This document shows, in pieces, positions 7,804 through 15,537 of a stretch of DNA of 64,000 nt. The DNA is from JADLGL01 sp050184415 (lineage in GTDB: Bacteria; Pseudomonadota; Alphaproteobacteria; Rhizobiales; Kaistiaceae). The stretch lies in NCBI GenBank assembly GCA_050184415.1, contig JBFXAJ010000002.1, forward strand, positions 152,495 to 216,494, given 5' to 3'. The position numbers were made by a program, and so were the translations under genes. The notes beneath the pieces were generated by a model, which was given only the letters and a program-made list of their open reading frames with translations, was not told the DNA's origin and did not search any database. How positions within the stretch are numbered: position 1 is the first letter of the stretch; every line of letters starts with the position of its first letter.

Positions 7804-7828
7804 GGAACTATTCGGGCGGTTCCGCGTT
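7804..7828 (+). promoter_or_regulatory. EcfG-type promoter of csbD
   Basis: GGAAC (7804-7808), a 16-nt spacer, then CGTT (7825-7828), an exact consensus match 48 bp before the csbD ATG. Confidence 0.82.
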
Positions 7829-7876
7829 GATTGGGTTCCGCACGCCGATCGCGTGCAAAGCAAAGGAGACCCCAAG

Positions 7877-8074
7877 ATGAATTGGGACCGTATCGAAGGA
7901 AATTGGAAGCAGTTTGCCGGAAACGTGCGCGAGCAGTGGGGCAAGCTGACCAATGACGATCTCGACATGATCAAGGGCGAGCGCCAGAAGCTCGCCGGCC
8001 GCATCCAGGAACGCTACGGCATCGCCAAGGACGAGGCCGAGCGGCAGATCGACGACTGGCTCACCCGCCACTAA
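7877..8074 (+). CDS. CsbD family stress protein 2
   Basis: This 65-residue protein is a canonical CsbD family member: MNWDRIEGNWKQFAGNVREQ at the N-terminus, a lysine/glutamate-rich middle and QERYGIAKDEAERQIDDWL at the end. AAGGAGA lies 9 nt upstream of the ATG. It is preceded by an exact EcfG promoter, and homologous csbD genes are standard members of the general stress regulon in this class. Biochemical function is unknown. The next gene follows at 66 bp and may be read from the same promoter, since no terminator is visible between them. Confidence 0.92.
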   Translation: MNWDRIEGNWKQFAGNVREQWGKLTNDDLDMIKGERQKLAGRIQERYGIAKDEAERQIDDWLTRH

Positions 8075-8113
8075 GGGCGGCGTTATCGGACGGAGCCTTG
8101 ATGGGGAATTCAG

Positions 8114-8128
8114 GTCAGTTCAACTGAC
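8114..8128. repeat. 15-bp palindrome upstream of the start at 8140
   Basis: GTCAGTT-C-AACTGAC is a perfect 7-bp inverted repeat around one base, ending 11 bp before the next start codon and just before its GAGGAGG. It could be an operator or a small RNA structure. Confidence 0.5.
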
Positions 8129-8139
8129 GAGGAGGTTTC

Positions 8140-8460
8140 ATGGACCCGCGTCTTCCGGAAGATCGAAATGATGTCTTCACGCAACCCGATCGCCGTGCCG
8201 TGCACGTGGAGACGGGTCGCGAGGCCCGCCAGGGACCGCTCGGCCGGCCGATCCTCTATGTGTTGATCGGCGGCCTCATTCTGGCGGCGATCTACCTGAT
8301 CGCGACCCAGATCTGGAGCAACAGCGAAACGCTGCCGCCCGCGGGCCAGATCGAAGACGCTGCTCCGGCGGTCGACGTCGTGCCGCCAGCGGCCGAGCCC
8401 GCACCGGTGGTTCCCGTGACGCCGGCCCCGGTCACCCCGGCTCCAGCGCCCGCGCCGTAG
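8140..8460 (+). CDS. Single-pass membrane protein with Pro-Ala tail
   Basis: This 106-residue protein has a charged cytoplasmic N-terminus of about 36 residues, one membrane helix (about 37-57, PILYVLIGGLILAAIYLIAT) and a periplasmic tail dominated by Pro, Ala and Val. GAGGAGG is well placed before the ATG. No family is recognised. Its position between csbD and the second phyR suggests it is part of the stress island. It is followed by a strong terminator, so it probably ends the csbD transcript. Confidence 0.75.
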   Translation: MDPRLPEDRNDVFTQPDRRAVHVETGREARQGPLGRPILYVLIGGLILAAIYLIATQIWSNSETLPPAGQIEDAAPAVDVVPPAAEPAPVVPVTPAPVTPAPAPAP

Positions 8461-8476
8461 CGCGCAAGCAGACCGT

Positions 8477-8506
8477 GAAAGGGCCCGCAGGATGGCGGGC
8501 CCTTTC
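8477..8506 (+). terminator. Strong intrinsic terminator
   Basis: A perfect 12-bp stem GAAAGGGCCCGC / GCGGGCCCTTTC with a 6-nt loop (AGGATG) lies 16 bp after the membrane-protein stop codon. The downstream T tract is limited to the TTTC at the end of the stem. Confidence 0.75.
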
Positions 8507-8644
8507 CGCTGTGCGGCCGGTAGCGCGCAGTTCCGCGTGTCGGCCTCGACTTCGAGCAAGGTTTTGATCACGATTGGGGCTCGAACCCACCGACGTCGAC
8601 GACGCGGTCCGGACGGCCCGAAGATTGTTTTCCTGGAGAGGCGG

Positions 8645-9445
8645 ATGAGCGTAGCAGACCAGATCGTCGCAAGAATCCCCAAGCTCCGCCGGTTCGCGCG
8701 TGCTTTGACGGGGAGCCAGCAGAGCGGTGACGCCTATGTGGCGGCCCTCCTCGAGACGCTGGCCGACAATCCCGACGAGCTGAGCGGCGGGGGGGACCTG
8801 ACGATCGCCCTTTATTCCCGGTTCTGCCGGATATGGCAGACGATCGACGTAAACGGCCGCCCGGATGCGGCGACGGCCGCATGGGAGGCGACCGCCGATC
8901 GGCGGCTCGCGGCGCTGGTGCCGCCCGAGAGACTCGTGTTCCTCCTCCGCATCCTCGAAGGCTTCAGCACCGAGGAGACCGCCGCCATTCTCGGCCTCGA
9001 CGAACAGCGCGTCGAGGCGCTGATGGACGAGGCGAATGCCGACATCGCCGCCCAGCTCTCGAGCCGCGTCCTCATCATCGAGGACGAACCGCTGATCGCG
9101 CTCGACATCGAACGGCTGGTGAAGAGTCTCGGCCACGAGGTCACGTCGATCGCCCGGACCCACAAGGAAGCGGTGGCCGCGATCAAGAAGGAGGTCCCGC
9201 AGCTCGTCCTCGCCGACGTCCAGCTCGCGGACGGCAGCTCGGGCATCAATGCGGTGAAGGACATCCTACGGGAGATCTCGATCCCTGTGGTGTTTATCAC
9301 CGCGTTCCCGGAGCGGCTCCTGACCGGCGAGCGGCCGGAGCCGACGTTCCTGATCTCGAAGCCGTACGACCCTGAGGCCGTGAAGGCCATGATCAGCCAG
9401 GTGCTGTTCTTCCAGGGCGACGGAACGGACCGCAAGGTCGCCTGA
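8645..9445 (+). CDS. PhyR response regulator, copy 2
   Basis: Like the copy at 3541, this protein has 266 residues: a sigma-mimic domain beginning IPKLRRFARALTGSQ and a receiver domain from about residue 140, with IIEDEPLIALD, phosphoacceptor Asp191 in VLADVQLADG and the ITAFPERLLTG and SKPYDPEAV motifs. The start is the ATG at 8645, preceded by GGAGAGGCGG. The two copies are strongly similar in the receiver but differ in the middle of the sigma-like domain (about residues 40-90), which touches NepR. They may therefore prefer different NepR partners. No EcfG promoter was found in its upstream 140 bp. A short hypothetical gene follows closely. Confidence 0.94.
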   Translation: MSVADQIVARIPKLRRFARALTGSQQSGDAYVAALLETLADNPDELSGGGDLTIALYSRFCRIWQTIDVNGRPDAATAAWEATADRRLAALVPPERLVFLLRILEGFSTEETAAILGLDEQRVEALMDEANADIAAQLSSRVLIIEDEPLIALDIERLVKSLGHEVTSIARTHKEAVAAIKKEVPQLVLADVQLADGSSGINAVKDILREISIPVVFITAFPERLLTGERPEPTFLISKPYDPEAVKAMISQVLFFQGDGTDRKVA

Positions 9446-9477
9446 GGCGGCCCGAACGCAACGGCGGGGAGGATGAC

Positions 9478-9780
9478 ATGAACACTGCCAATCTGCAGCT
9501 CGAGGGGCTCTATCTCGCCGTCGCCGCCGTGAACCAGGCGCTGGTGCGGAAGGGCGTGCTGACGACCGACGAGGTCGACTTCGCGCTCCGCACCGCCGAG
9601 GCGATCGCCGAGGGCGACCGCGTCGAAGGCATCTCGCCCTCCAACCGCGACGCGGTCTGCTTCCCGATCCGGCTCCTCCAGATCGCGAACCGCAACGCGG
9701 AGGACAATGTCGTCCCGCCCTTCTCCGAACTGGCGAAGAGCGTGGGCGAGACCAAGACGCCGTACAACGACCAGCTCTAG
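9478..9780 (+). CDS. Hypothetical protein downstream of phyR copy 2
   Basis: This 100-residue soluble protein has no signal peptide or membrane segment and no recognised domain. It is mostly helical in appearance (AAVNQALVRKGVLTTDEVDFAL near residues 15-37). GGGGAGGATG precedes the ATG, and only 32 bp separate it from the phyR stop, so the two are probably co-transcribed. A role in stress signalling is suggested only by this position. Confidence 0.7.
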   Translation: MNTANLQLEGLYLAVAAVNQALVRKGVLTTDEVDFALRTAEAIAEGDRVEGISPSNRDAVCFPIRLLQIANRNAEDNVVPPFSELAKSVGETKTPYNDQL

Positions 9781-9870
9781 CGCGGCGTTCTCGTCGCGGG
9801 CGCGGCGGCGGCGGTAGACTTCGGCGGAGGGCGACACTAGGTTCCAGCGGACTTCAGGGTGAGTAACCGC

Positions 9871-11151
9871 ATGGACTACGGGTCAATTTTCGCCGGGGCG
9901 ATCGACGCCCTCCACTCCGAGAAACGCTATCGCGTCTTCGCCGACATCGAGCGCATCGCCGGTCGGTTTCCCCGAGCGATCCTGCGCGCCGATGGCGGCC
10001 AGCGCGAGATCACCGTGTGGTGCTCGAACGACTATCTCGGCATGGGCCAGCACCCCAAGGTGATCGGCGCCATGATCGATGCCGTCCAGCGCATGGGGGT
10101 GGGTGCCGGCGGAACCCGCAACATCTCGGGCACCAACCACCCGCTGGTCGAGCTCGAGCGGGAGCTCGCCGATCTCCACGGCAAGGACGCGGCGCTCGTC
10201 TTCACCTCCGGCTTCGTCTCCAACGAAGCCGGCATCTCGACGATCGCGAAGCTCATCCCGGACTGCGTGATCTTCTCGGACGAACTCAACCATTCGTCCA
10301 TGATCGAAGGAGTCCGCCGTTCCGGGGCGCAGAAGCGGATCTTCCGGCACAACGATCTGGAGCATCTCGAATCGCTGCTCGCGGCAGCGGGACCCGATCG
10401 CCCCAAGCTGATCGTGTTCGAGTCGGTCTATTCGATGGACGGCGACGTCGCCCCGATTGGGCAGATCGCGGACCTTGCCGAGAAATACGGCGCCCTCACC
10501 TATATCGACGAGGTGCACGCCGTCGGCATGTACGGACCGCGTGGTGCCGGCATCTGCGAGCGGGACGGGGTGATGGACCGCATCGACATCATCGAGGGCA
10601 CGCTCGCCAAGGCCTTCGGGACGCTCGGCGGCTATGTCGCTGCCTCGAAGCCGATCGTCGACGCGATCCGCTCCTATGCGCCCGGCTTCATCTTCACGAC
10701 GGCCCTGCCGCCGGGACTCGCCGCGGCGGCGGCCGCTTCGATCCGCCACCTGAAATCATCCTCGGCCGAGCGCGACGGCCAGCAGGCGGCGGTCGCAGCG
10801 ACCCGTCAGGCGCTCCTCGACGCCGGCTTGCCGGTAATGCACACCGACACCCACATCCTGCCGCTGATGGTCGGCGACGCCGAGCTCTGCCGCCGCGCCA
10901 GCCAGATGCTGCTGGACGACCACGACATCTACATCCAGCCGATCAACTACCCGACGGTCCCGCGCGGGACCGAGCGGCTGCGGATCACGCCGACGCCGTT
11001 CCATGACGCGGAACTCATCGCGGAGCTCCGCGAGGCGCTGGTGACGGTGTGGTCGTCGCTCGGCCTGCCCTTCAGCGAAGGCAACCGCCGCCCGGCGGCG
11101 AGCACTCCGGCACGGGAGCCAGCCCCCGTCGCCGCGATGTCGCGCGGCTAG
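9871..11151 (+). CDS. hemA: 5-aminolevulinate synthase
   Basis: This 426-residue PLP enzyme condenses glycine with succinyl-CoA to give 5-aminolevulinate, the Shemin-route entry to heme used by alphaproteobacteria. The family marks are visible: YLGMGQHP, GAGGTRNISGT (substrate loop, near residue 78), ELNHSSMIEG, YIDEVHAVGMYG with the PLP-contacting Asp, and Lys247 in EGTLAKAFGTLGG as the Schiff-base lysine. The ATG at 9871 is chosen over a GTG at 9859 because AGGGTGAG sits 7 nt upstream of it. The C-terminal 20 residues are a Pro-Ala-rich tail. It ends at a bidirectional terminator shared with mscL. Confidence 0.97.
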   Translation: MDYGSIFAGAIDALHSEKRYRVFADIERIAGRFPRAILRADGGQREITVWCSNDYLGMGQHPKVIGAMIDAVQRMGVGAGGTRNISGTNHPLVELERELADLHGKDAALVFTSGFVSNEAGISTIAKLIPDCVIFSDELNHSSMIEGVRRSGAQKRIFRHNDLEHLESLLAAAGPDRPKLIVFESVYSMDGDVAPIGQIADLAEKYGALTYIDEVHAVGMYGPRGAGICERDGVMDRIDIIEGTLAKAFGTLGGYVAASKPIVDAIRSYAPGFIFTTALPPGLAAAAAASIRHLKSSSAERDGQQAAVAATRQALLDAGLPVMHTDTHILPLMVGDAELCRRASQMLLDDHDIYIQPINYPTVPRGTERLRITPTPFHDAELIAELREALVTVWSSLGLPFSEGNRRPAASTPAREPAPVAAMSRG

Positions 11152-11172
11152 CGCTAGGGCCAACGGAATGAG

Positions 11173-11198
11173 AAAGGCCGCCGAACCGGCGGCCTTTT
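11173..11198. terminator. Bidirectional terminator between hemA and mscL
   Basis: An 11-bp stem (AAAGGCCGCCG / CGGCGGCCTTT) with an AAC loop and TTTT on the right, A-rich on the left, lies between convergent hemA and mscL. Confidence 0.88.
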
Positions 11199-11203
11199 CG
11201 TTT

Positions 11204-11635
11204 CTAGAGCGGGCGCTTCTGCAGGAGGTCGCGGATCTCGGTGAGGAGAACCTGCTCACGCGGGGTCTCCGGTGGCGGGGCCGGCGCGACGTCCTGTGCC
11301 GCCTCCTGTTTCCGCCGCAGCCGGTTCATCGCCTTCACGACCAGGAACAGCACGAAGGCGACGATGACGAAGTTGATGAGCAGCGTGATGAAGTTGCCGT
11401 AGGCGATGGTCGGCCCCGCCTCTCGCGCGGCTTCGAGCGTCGTCGCCGGCTCGCCCCGCAATTGGACGAAAAGGTTGGTGAAGTCGGCACCGCCGGTGAT
11501 CACGGCGATGATCGGGGTGAAGATGTCCTGCACAACCGAGGTGACGAGGCCACCGAACGCGGCGCCGATAATGACGCCGATCGCAAGGTCGACAACATTG
11601 CCCTTGAGGGCGAACTCACGGAATTCCTTCAGCAC
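11204..11635 (-). CDS. mscL: Large-conductance mechanosensitive channel
   Basis: This 143-residue protein is MscL, the pentameric inner-membrane channel that opens on hypo-osmotic shock. It begins MLKEFREFALKGNVVDLAIG, which is the conserved N-terminal helix and first membrane segment with its gating glycines. A second membrane helix (FITLLINFVIVAFVLFLVVK) lies at about 80-100, and a C-terminal helical bundle region ends in EIRDLL. The GTG at 11635 is preferred to the GTG three codons earlier because AGGAGGAG is 8 nt upstream and the N-terminus then matches the family. Confidence 0.95.
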   Translation of the reverse strand: MLKEFREFALKGNVVDLAIGVIIGAAFGGLVTSVVQDIFTPIIAVITGGADFTNLFVQLRGEPATTLEAAREAGPTIAYGNFITLLINFVIVAFVLFLVVKAMNRLRRKQEAAQDVAPAPPPETPREQVLLTEIRDLLQKRPL

Positions 11636-11725
11636 GGGCGCCACTCCTCCTAGAGTGAATGTTCGCTCGCGTACCTTAGCGATCGCATGGATGATTGGGA
11701 GGACGAAGGCGCCTTCCGCGAAAAG

Positions 11726-12142
11726 TCATGAACCGAAATATTGCATGATGACCTCCCGAAGATGCGGAGCGCGTCGATGCTCGATCAGGTAGACGGCCTG
11801 CCACGTGCCGAGCGGCAGCGTCCCGGAGCGGATGGGCAGGGTGAGTGCCGTGTCGGTCAGGGCCGCCTTCACATGCGCCGGCATGTCGTCGGGTCCCTCT
11901 TGCTGATGGCGCCAGGGACCGTCCTCGGGGGCGAGGCGCGCCAGGGCGACCATCAAATCGCGACGCACGTCCGGATCGGCATTTTCCTGGATGGTCAGCG
12001 ACGCCGAGGTATGGCGGACGAACAGCGACAGCAGGCCATCGCCGGCGTGGTGGCCGGCGAGCCAGGACCGGATCGCCGACGTGAGGTTGGTGAAGCCCGG
12101 TCCGTCAGTCTCGATCTCGATCCGGCCCGAAGCCATGCGCAT
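11726..12142 (-). CDS. YjbQ/UPF0047 family protein
   Basis: This 138-residue protein is a YjbQ (UPF0047) family member with the conserved HTSASLTIQENADPDVRRDL core at about residues 43-62 and a C-terminal GTWQAVYLIEHR segment. Members have been linked to a side activity making thiamine phosphate, but the physiological role is unclear. The ATG at 12142 gives the usual family length. A TTG at 12187 with AGGAG upstream is an alternative that adds 15 residues. It is divergent from the Lhr-type helicase gene. Confidence 0.85.
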   Translation of the reverse strand: MRMASGRIEIETDGPGFTNLTSAIRSWLAGHHAGDGLLSLFVRHTSASLTIQENADPDVRRDLMVALARLAPEDGPWRHQQEGPDDMPAHVKAALTDTALTLPIRSGTLPLGTWQAVYLIEHRRAPHLREVIMQYFGS

Positions 12143-12216
12143 GGCGCTCGCGGCGGCGCCGTCATCCGTGATGCTGATCCTGGCCAAGCCGACTCTCCTG
12201 CTGCGGTGGCGACAGG

Positions 12217-14787
12217 ATGTGCGCGCCGCGCGGCGGGACGGCAACTGCCGTGACAGCGGCAGCACCCGCGAAGCGACGCCGCGTGCAAGTGCCGGACGCC
12301 AAGCTGCCCGCGCGATTCGATCAATGGTTTGCCAGCCGGGGCTGGCAACCGCGGCCGCACCAGTTGGAGCTTCTGGCGAACGCCGCCGCCGGGCAGTCTA
12401 CTCTCCTTATTGCCCCGACGGGCGCCGGCAAGACGCTCGCGGGCTTCCTGCCGAGCCTGATCGCGCTCGCGGGCAAGGCGCCGGATGCGCCGGGCGAGCG
12501 CCGCTCGGTCCACACGCTCTACGTCTCGCCGCTCAAGGCGCTCGCGGTCGACATCGCGCGGAACCTCGAACGGCCCGTCCAGGAGATGGACCTCGGCATC
12601 CGGCTCGAGACGCGGACCGGCGACACGCCGCAGCACAAGCGGCGGCGGCAGCGCTACGACCCGCCCGACATCCTCCTGACGACGCCGGAACAGGTTGCGC
12701 TCCTGATCGCCTCGCCCGAGGCGGAGCGGATGTTTGGCGATCTGAGGATGGTGATCCTCGACGAGCTCCATTCCCTCGTCACGTCGAAGCGCGGCGACCT
12801 TCTCGCCCTCGGCCTCGCGCGCCTGCGGAAACTGGCGCCGAACCTCATCACGGTAGGGCTATCCGCGACGGTCGCCGAGCCGGACGACCTCCGGGCCTGG
12901 ATCGTCCCGCAGGACGACCCGGCGGGGGCCGACCGCGCGCTGTCCGAGCTCGTCCTCGTCAAGGGCGGCGCGAAACCGGACATCTCGATTCTAGCGTCGG
13001 ACGAACGCGTCCCCTGGGCCGGCCACACCGCGCGCTACGCCTATCCCGACATCCTGGCGGCAATCGCGCGGCACAAATTGTCGCTCGTGTTCGTGAACAC
13101 GCGCAGCCAGGCCGAGCTGATCTTCCAGGAGCTGTGGCGCCTCAATGCCGACGGGCTCCCGATCGGGCTCCATCACGGCTCGCTCGACGTGTCGCAGCGG
13201 CGGAAGGTGGAAGCGGCCATGGCGGCGGGGTCGCTGCGCGCCGTCGTCTGCACGTCGACGCTCGACCTCGGCATCGATTGGGGCGACGTCGACCTCGTGG
13301 TCAATGTCGGGGCACCGAAAGGGGCGAGCCGCCTCGCGCAGCGCATCGGCCGCGCCAACCACCGGCTCGACGAGCCCTCGGAGGCGATCCTCGTCCCGGC
13401 GAACCGGTTCGAGGTGCTGGAGTGCCGGGCCGCTCTCGACGCCAACTATCTCGGCGCGCAGGACACGCCACCGATGCGCACCGGCGCGCTCGACGTGCTG
13501 GCGCAGCACGTCCTCGGCATGGCCTGCGCGCACGCCTTCGACCTTATGGCCCTCTACGACGAGGTCCGGTCCGCCCTCCCCTTCCACGATCTCGACTGGG
13601 AGACCTTCGAGCGTGTGGTCGATTTCGTGGCGACCGGCGGCTACGCCCTCCGGAGCTACGAGCGCTACGCCAAGATCCGGAAGGGAATCGACGGCCGCTG
13701 GCGGGTGACCAATCCGGCCGTCGCCCAGCAATACCGGCTGAACGTCGGCACCATCATCGAGGAGGCGATGCTCAATGTCCGCCTGACGCGGCTGAGCAAG
13801 ACCGGGACGGCGATGCGCGGCGGCCGCGTCCTCGGGAAGATCGAGGAGTACTTCATCGAGACCCTCGCGCCCGGCGACACGTTCCTCTTCGGCGGCCAGG
13901 TGCTCGCCTTCAACGGGATTCGCGACAACGAGGTGATCGCGAGCCGGACGCGCGACGACACGCCGAAGATCCCGGTGTTCGAGGGCGGCAAGTTCCCGCT
14001 GACGACGTATCTCGCCAAGGGCGTGCGCGAGCTGATCGCCGACCGCGACGCCTGGCAGCGCCTGCCGGATTCGGTATCCGACTGGCTCCGCATCCAGGAG
14101 GAGCGTTCGGTCCTGCCGATGCTCGACCAGCTCCTCGTCGAGACGTTTCCGCGCGGCAACCGGCACTATCTCATCGCCTATTCCTTCGAGGGACGGCTCG
14201 CGCACCAGACGCTCGGCATGCTGCTCACGCGCCGGCTCGAGCGGGCAAAGCTCAAGCCGCTCGGCTTCGTCGCGACCGACTATGCGCTCGGCGTCTGGGG
14301 CCTCGGCGATCTCGGGGCCGCGTTCGAGAAGGGCAAGCCGTCGATCGAAAAACTGTTCGATCGCGACATGCTGGGCGACGACCTCGAGGCCTGGCTCGCG
14401 GAGAGCTACCTCCTCAAGCGGACGTTCCGGAACGTCGCCATCATCTCCGGACTGATCGACCGCCGTCACCCCGGCGCCGAGAAATCCGGGCGGCAGGTGA
14501 CGGTCTCGACCGATCTCGTCTACGACGTCCTCCGCCGCCACGAGCCGGACCATGTGCTGCTGCAGGCAACCTGGACCGACGCCGCGTCGGGGCTCCTCGA
14601 CATCCGCCGCCTCAGCGACATGCTCTCGCGCGTCGAAGGCCGAATCATCCATAAGAGGCTGGACCGGATCTCGCCGCTGGCCGTCCCGATCATGATGGAG
14701 ATCGGGAAGGAAGCGGTGCCGGGCGAGGCGCGCGAGGACGTCCTCAAACACGCGGCCGAAGATCTGGTCCGCGAGGCGATGGAATGA
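12217..14787 (+). CDS. Lhr-type ligase-associated DEXH-box DNA helicase
   Basis: This 856-residue superfamily 2 helicase belongs to the Lhr-like group annotated as the ligase-associated DNA damage response helicase. It has Walker A APTGAGKT (Lys72), Walker B LDELH near residue 181, SAT near 211, the Lhr-type motif VI RIGRANH near 380, and a long C-terminal region with winged-helix and Lhr-specific parts. The ATG at 12217 is used; a GTG at 12250 is also possible. The stop overlaps the start of pdeM by 4 bp (ATGA), so they are coupled. The ATP-dependent ligase and exonuclease that often complete this cluster are not nearby, so any partners must be elsewhere. Confidence 0.93.
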   Translation: MCAPRGGTATAVTAAAPAKRRRVQVPDAKLPARFDQWFASRGWQPRPHQLELLANAAAGQSTLLIAPTGAGKTLAGFLPSLIALAGKAPDAPGERRSVHTLYVSPLKALAVDIARNLERPVQEMDLGIRLETRTGDTPQHKRRRQRYDPPDILLTTPEQVALLIASPEAERMFGDLRMVILDELHSLVTSKRGDLLALGLARLRKLAPNLITVGLSATVAEPDDLRAWIVPQDDPAGADRALSELVLVKGGAKPDISILASDERVPWAGHTARYAYPDILAAIARHKLSLVFVNTRSQAELIFQELWRLNADGLPIGLHHGSLDVSQRRKVEAAMAAGSLRAVVCTSTLDLGIDWGDVDLVVNVGAPKGASRLAQRIGRANHRLDEPSEAILVPANRFEVLECRAALDANYLGAQDTPPMRTGALDVLAQHVLGMACAHAFDLMALYDEVRSALPFHDLDWETFERVVDFVATGGYALRSYERYAKIRKGIDGRWRVTNPAVAQQYRLNVGTIIEEAMLNVRLTRLSKTGTAMRGGRVLGKIEEYFIETLAPGDTFLFGGQVLAFNGIRDNEVIASRTRDDTPKIPVFEGGKFPLTTYLAKGVRELIADRDAWQRLPDSVSDWLRIQEERSVLPMLDQLLVETFPRGNRHYLIAYSFEGRLAHQTLGMLLTRRLERAKLKPLGFVATDYALGVWGLGDLGAAFEKGKPSIEKLFDRDMLGDDLEAWLAESYLLKRTFRNVAIISGLIDRRHPGAEKSGRQVTVSTDLVYDVLRRHEPDHVLLQATWTDAASGLLDIRRLSDMLSRVEGRIIHKRLDRISPLAVPIMMEIGKEAVPGEAREDVLKHAAEDLVREAME

Positions 14788-15533
14788 ACGCGGGAACGCG
14801 ATCGATCTTCACGGCAGATGGCGCGGGACGCGCGGCGCGAGACCGTCCGCTGCCGCAGGCGGCCGAGCTGATGCTTGCCGGCATCGCGCTGACCGTGCTG
14901 CCGGAAGGCGGGCTGTGGTGGCCGGCGGAGCGCATGCTGGTGGTCGCCGACCTCCATTTCGAGAAAGGCTCGACCTTCGCGCGGCGCGGGCAGCTCCTGC
15001 CGCCCTACGACACGCGCGACACGCTCGCGGTGCTCGGCACGCTCGTGCGCCGGCTCGACCCGCGGACGATCGTCGCCCTCGGCGACTCCTTCCACGAGAG
15101 CCGCGGCGCCGAGCGCCTCGGCTTCGCCGACCGCGCCGCGCTGAAGGAATGCCAGGCCGGACGGACTTTCGTCTGGATCGCGGGCAACCACGACCCCGAG
15201 ATCGCGACGTTCCTGTCGGGCCAGCACTGCGACGACCTGCGGGTCGGGCCGCTGCACTTCGTCCACGAACCGCTGCCGGGCGCGGCCCGGGGACAGATCG
15301 CGGGGCATCTCCACCCGGCGGCGCGGGTGGTCGGCCGCGGCGGCTCGGTCCGGCGCCGCTGCTTCGTCAGCGACGGGCAGCGGATGGTGATGCCGGCCCT
15401 CGGCGCCTATGCCGGCGGGCTGAACGTCCTGTCGCGCCCGTTCGCGCCGCTCTTCGTCGGCGCGATCAGCGCCTACGTCCTCGGCGAGTCGGCCGTCTAC
15501 AAGGTCGACCGCGCGCGGCTTCGACCGGACTGA
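14784..15533 (+). CDS. pdeM: Ligase-associated DNA damage response endonuclease PdeM
   Basis: This 249-residue calcineurin-like metallophosphoesterase shows the metal-binding motifs in order: VADLHFEKG (about 53), ALGDSFHE (about 96), AGNHDPE (about 132) and GHLHP (about 174). This pattern and its 4-bp overlap with an Lhr-type helicase identify PdeM, a predicted nuclease of the ligase-associated repair cluster. The region beyond 180 contains the family-specific RRRCFVSDGQRMVMPALGAY segment. It ends 4 bp before the convergent cytochrome gene. Confidence 0.9.
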   Translation: MNAGTRSIFTADGAGRAARDRPLPQAAELMLAGIALTVLPEGGLWWPAERMLVVADLHFEKGSTFARRGQLLPPYDTRDTLAVLGTLVRRLDPRTIVALGDSFHESRGAERLGFADRAALKECQAGRTFVWIAGNHDPEIATFLSGQHCDDLRVGPLHFVHEPLPGAARGQIAGHLHPAARVVGRGGSVRRRCFVSDGQRMVMPALGAYAGGLNVLSRPFAPLFVGAISAYVLGESAVYKVDRARLRPD

Positions 15534-15537
15534 CGCG

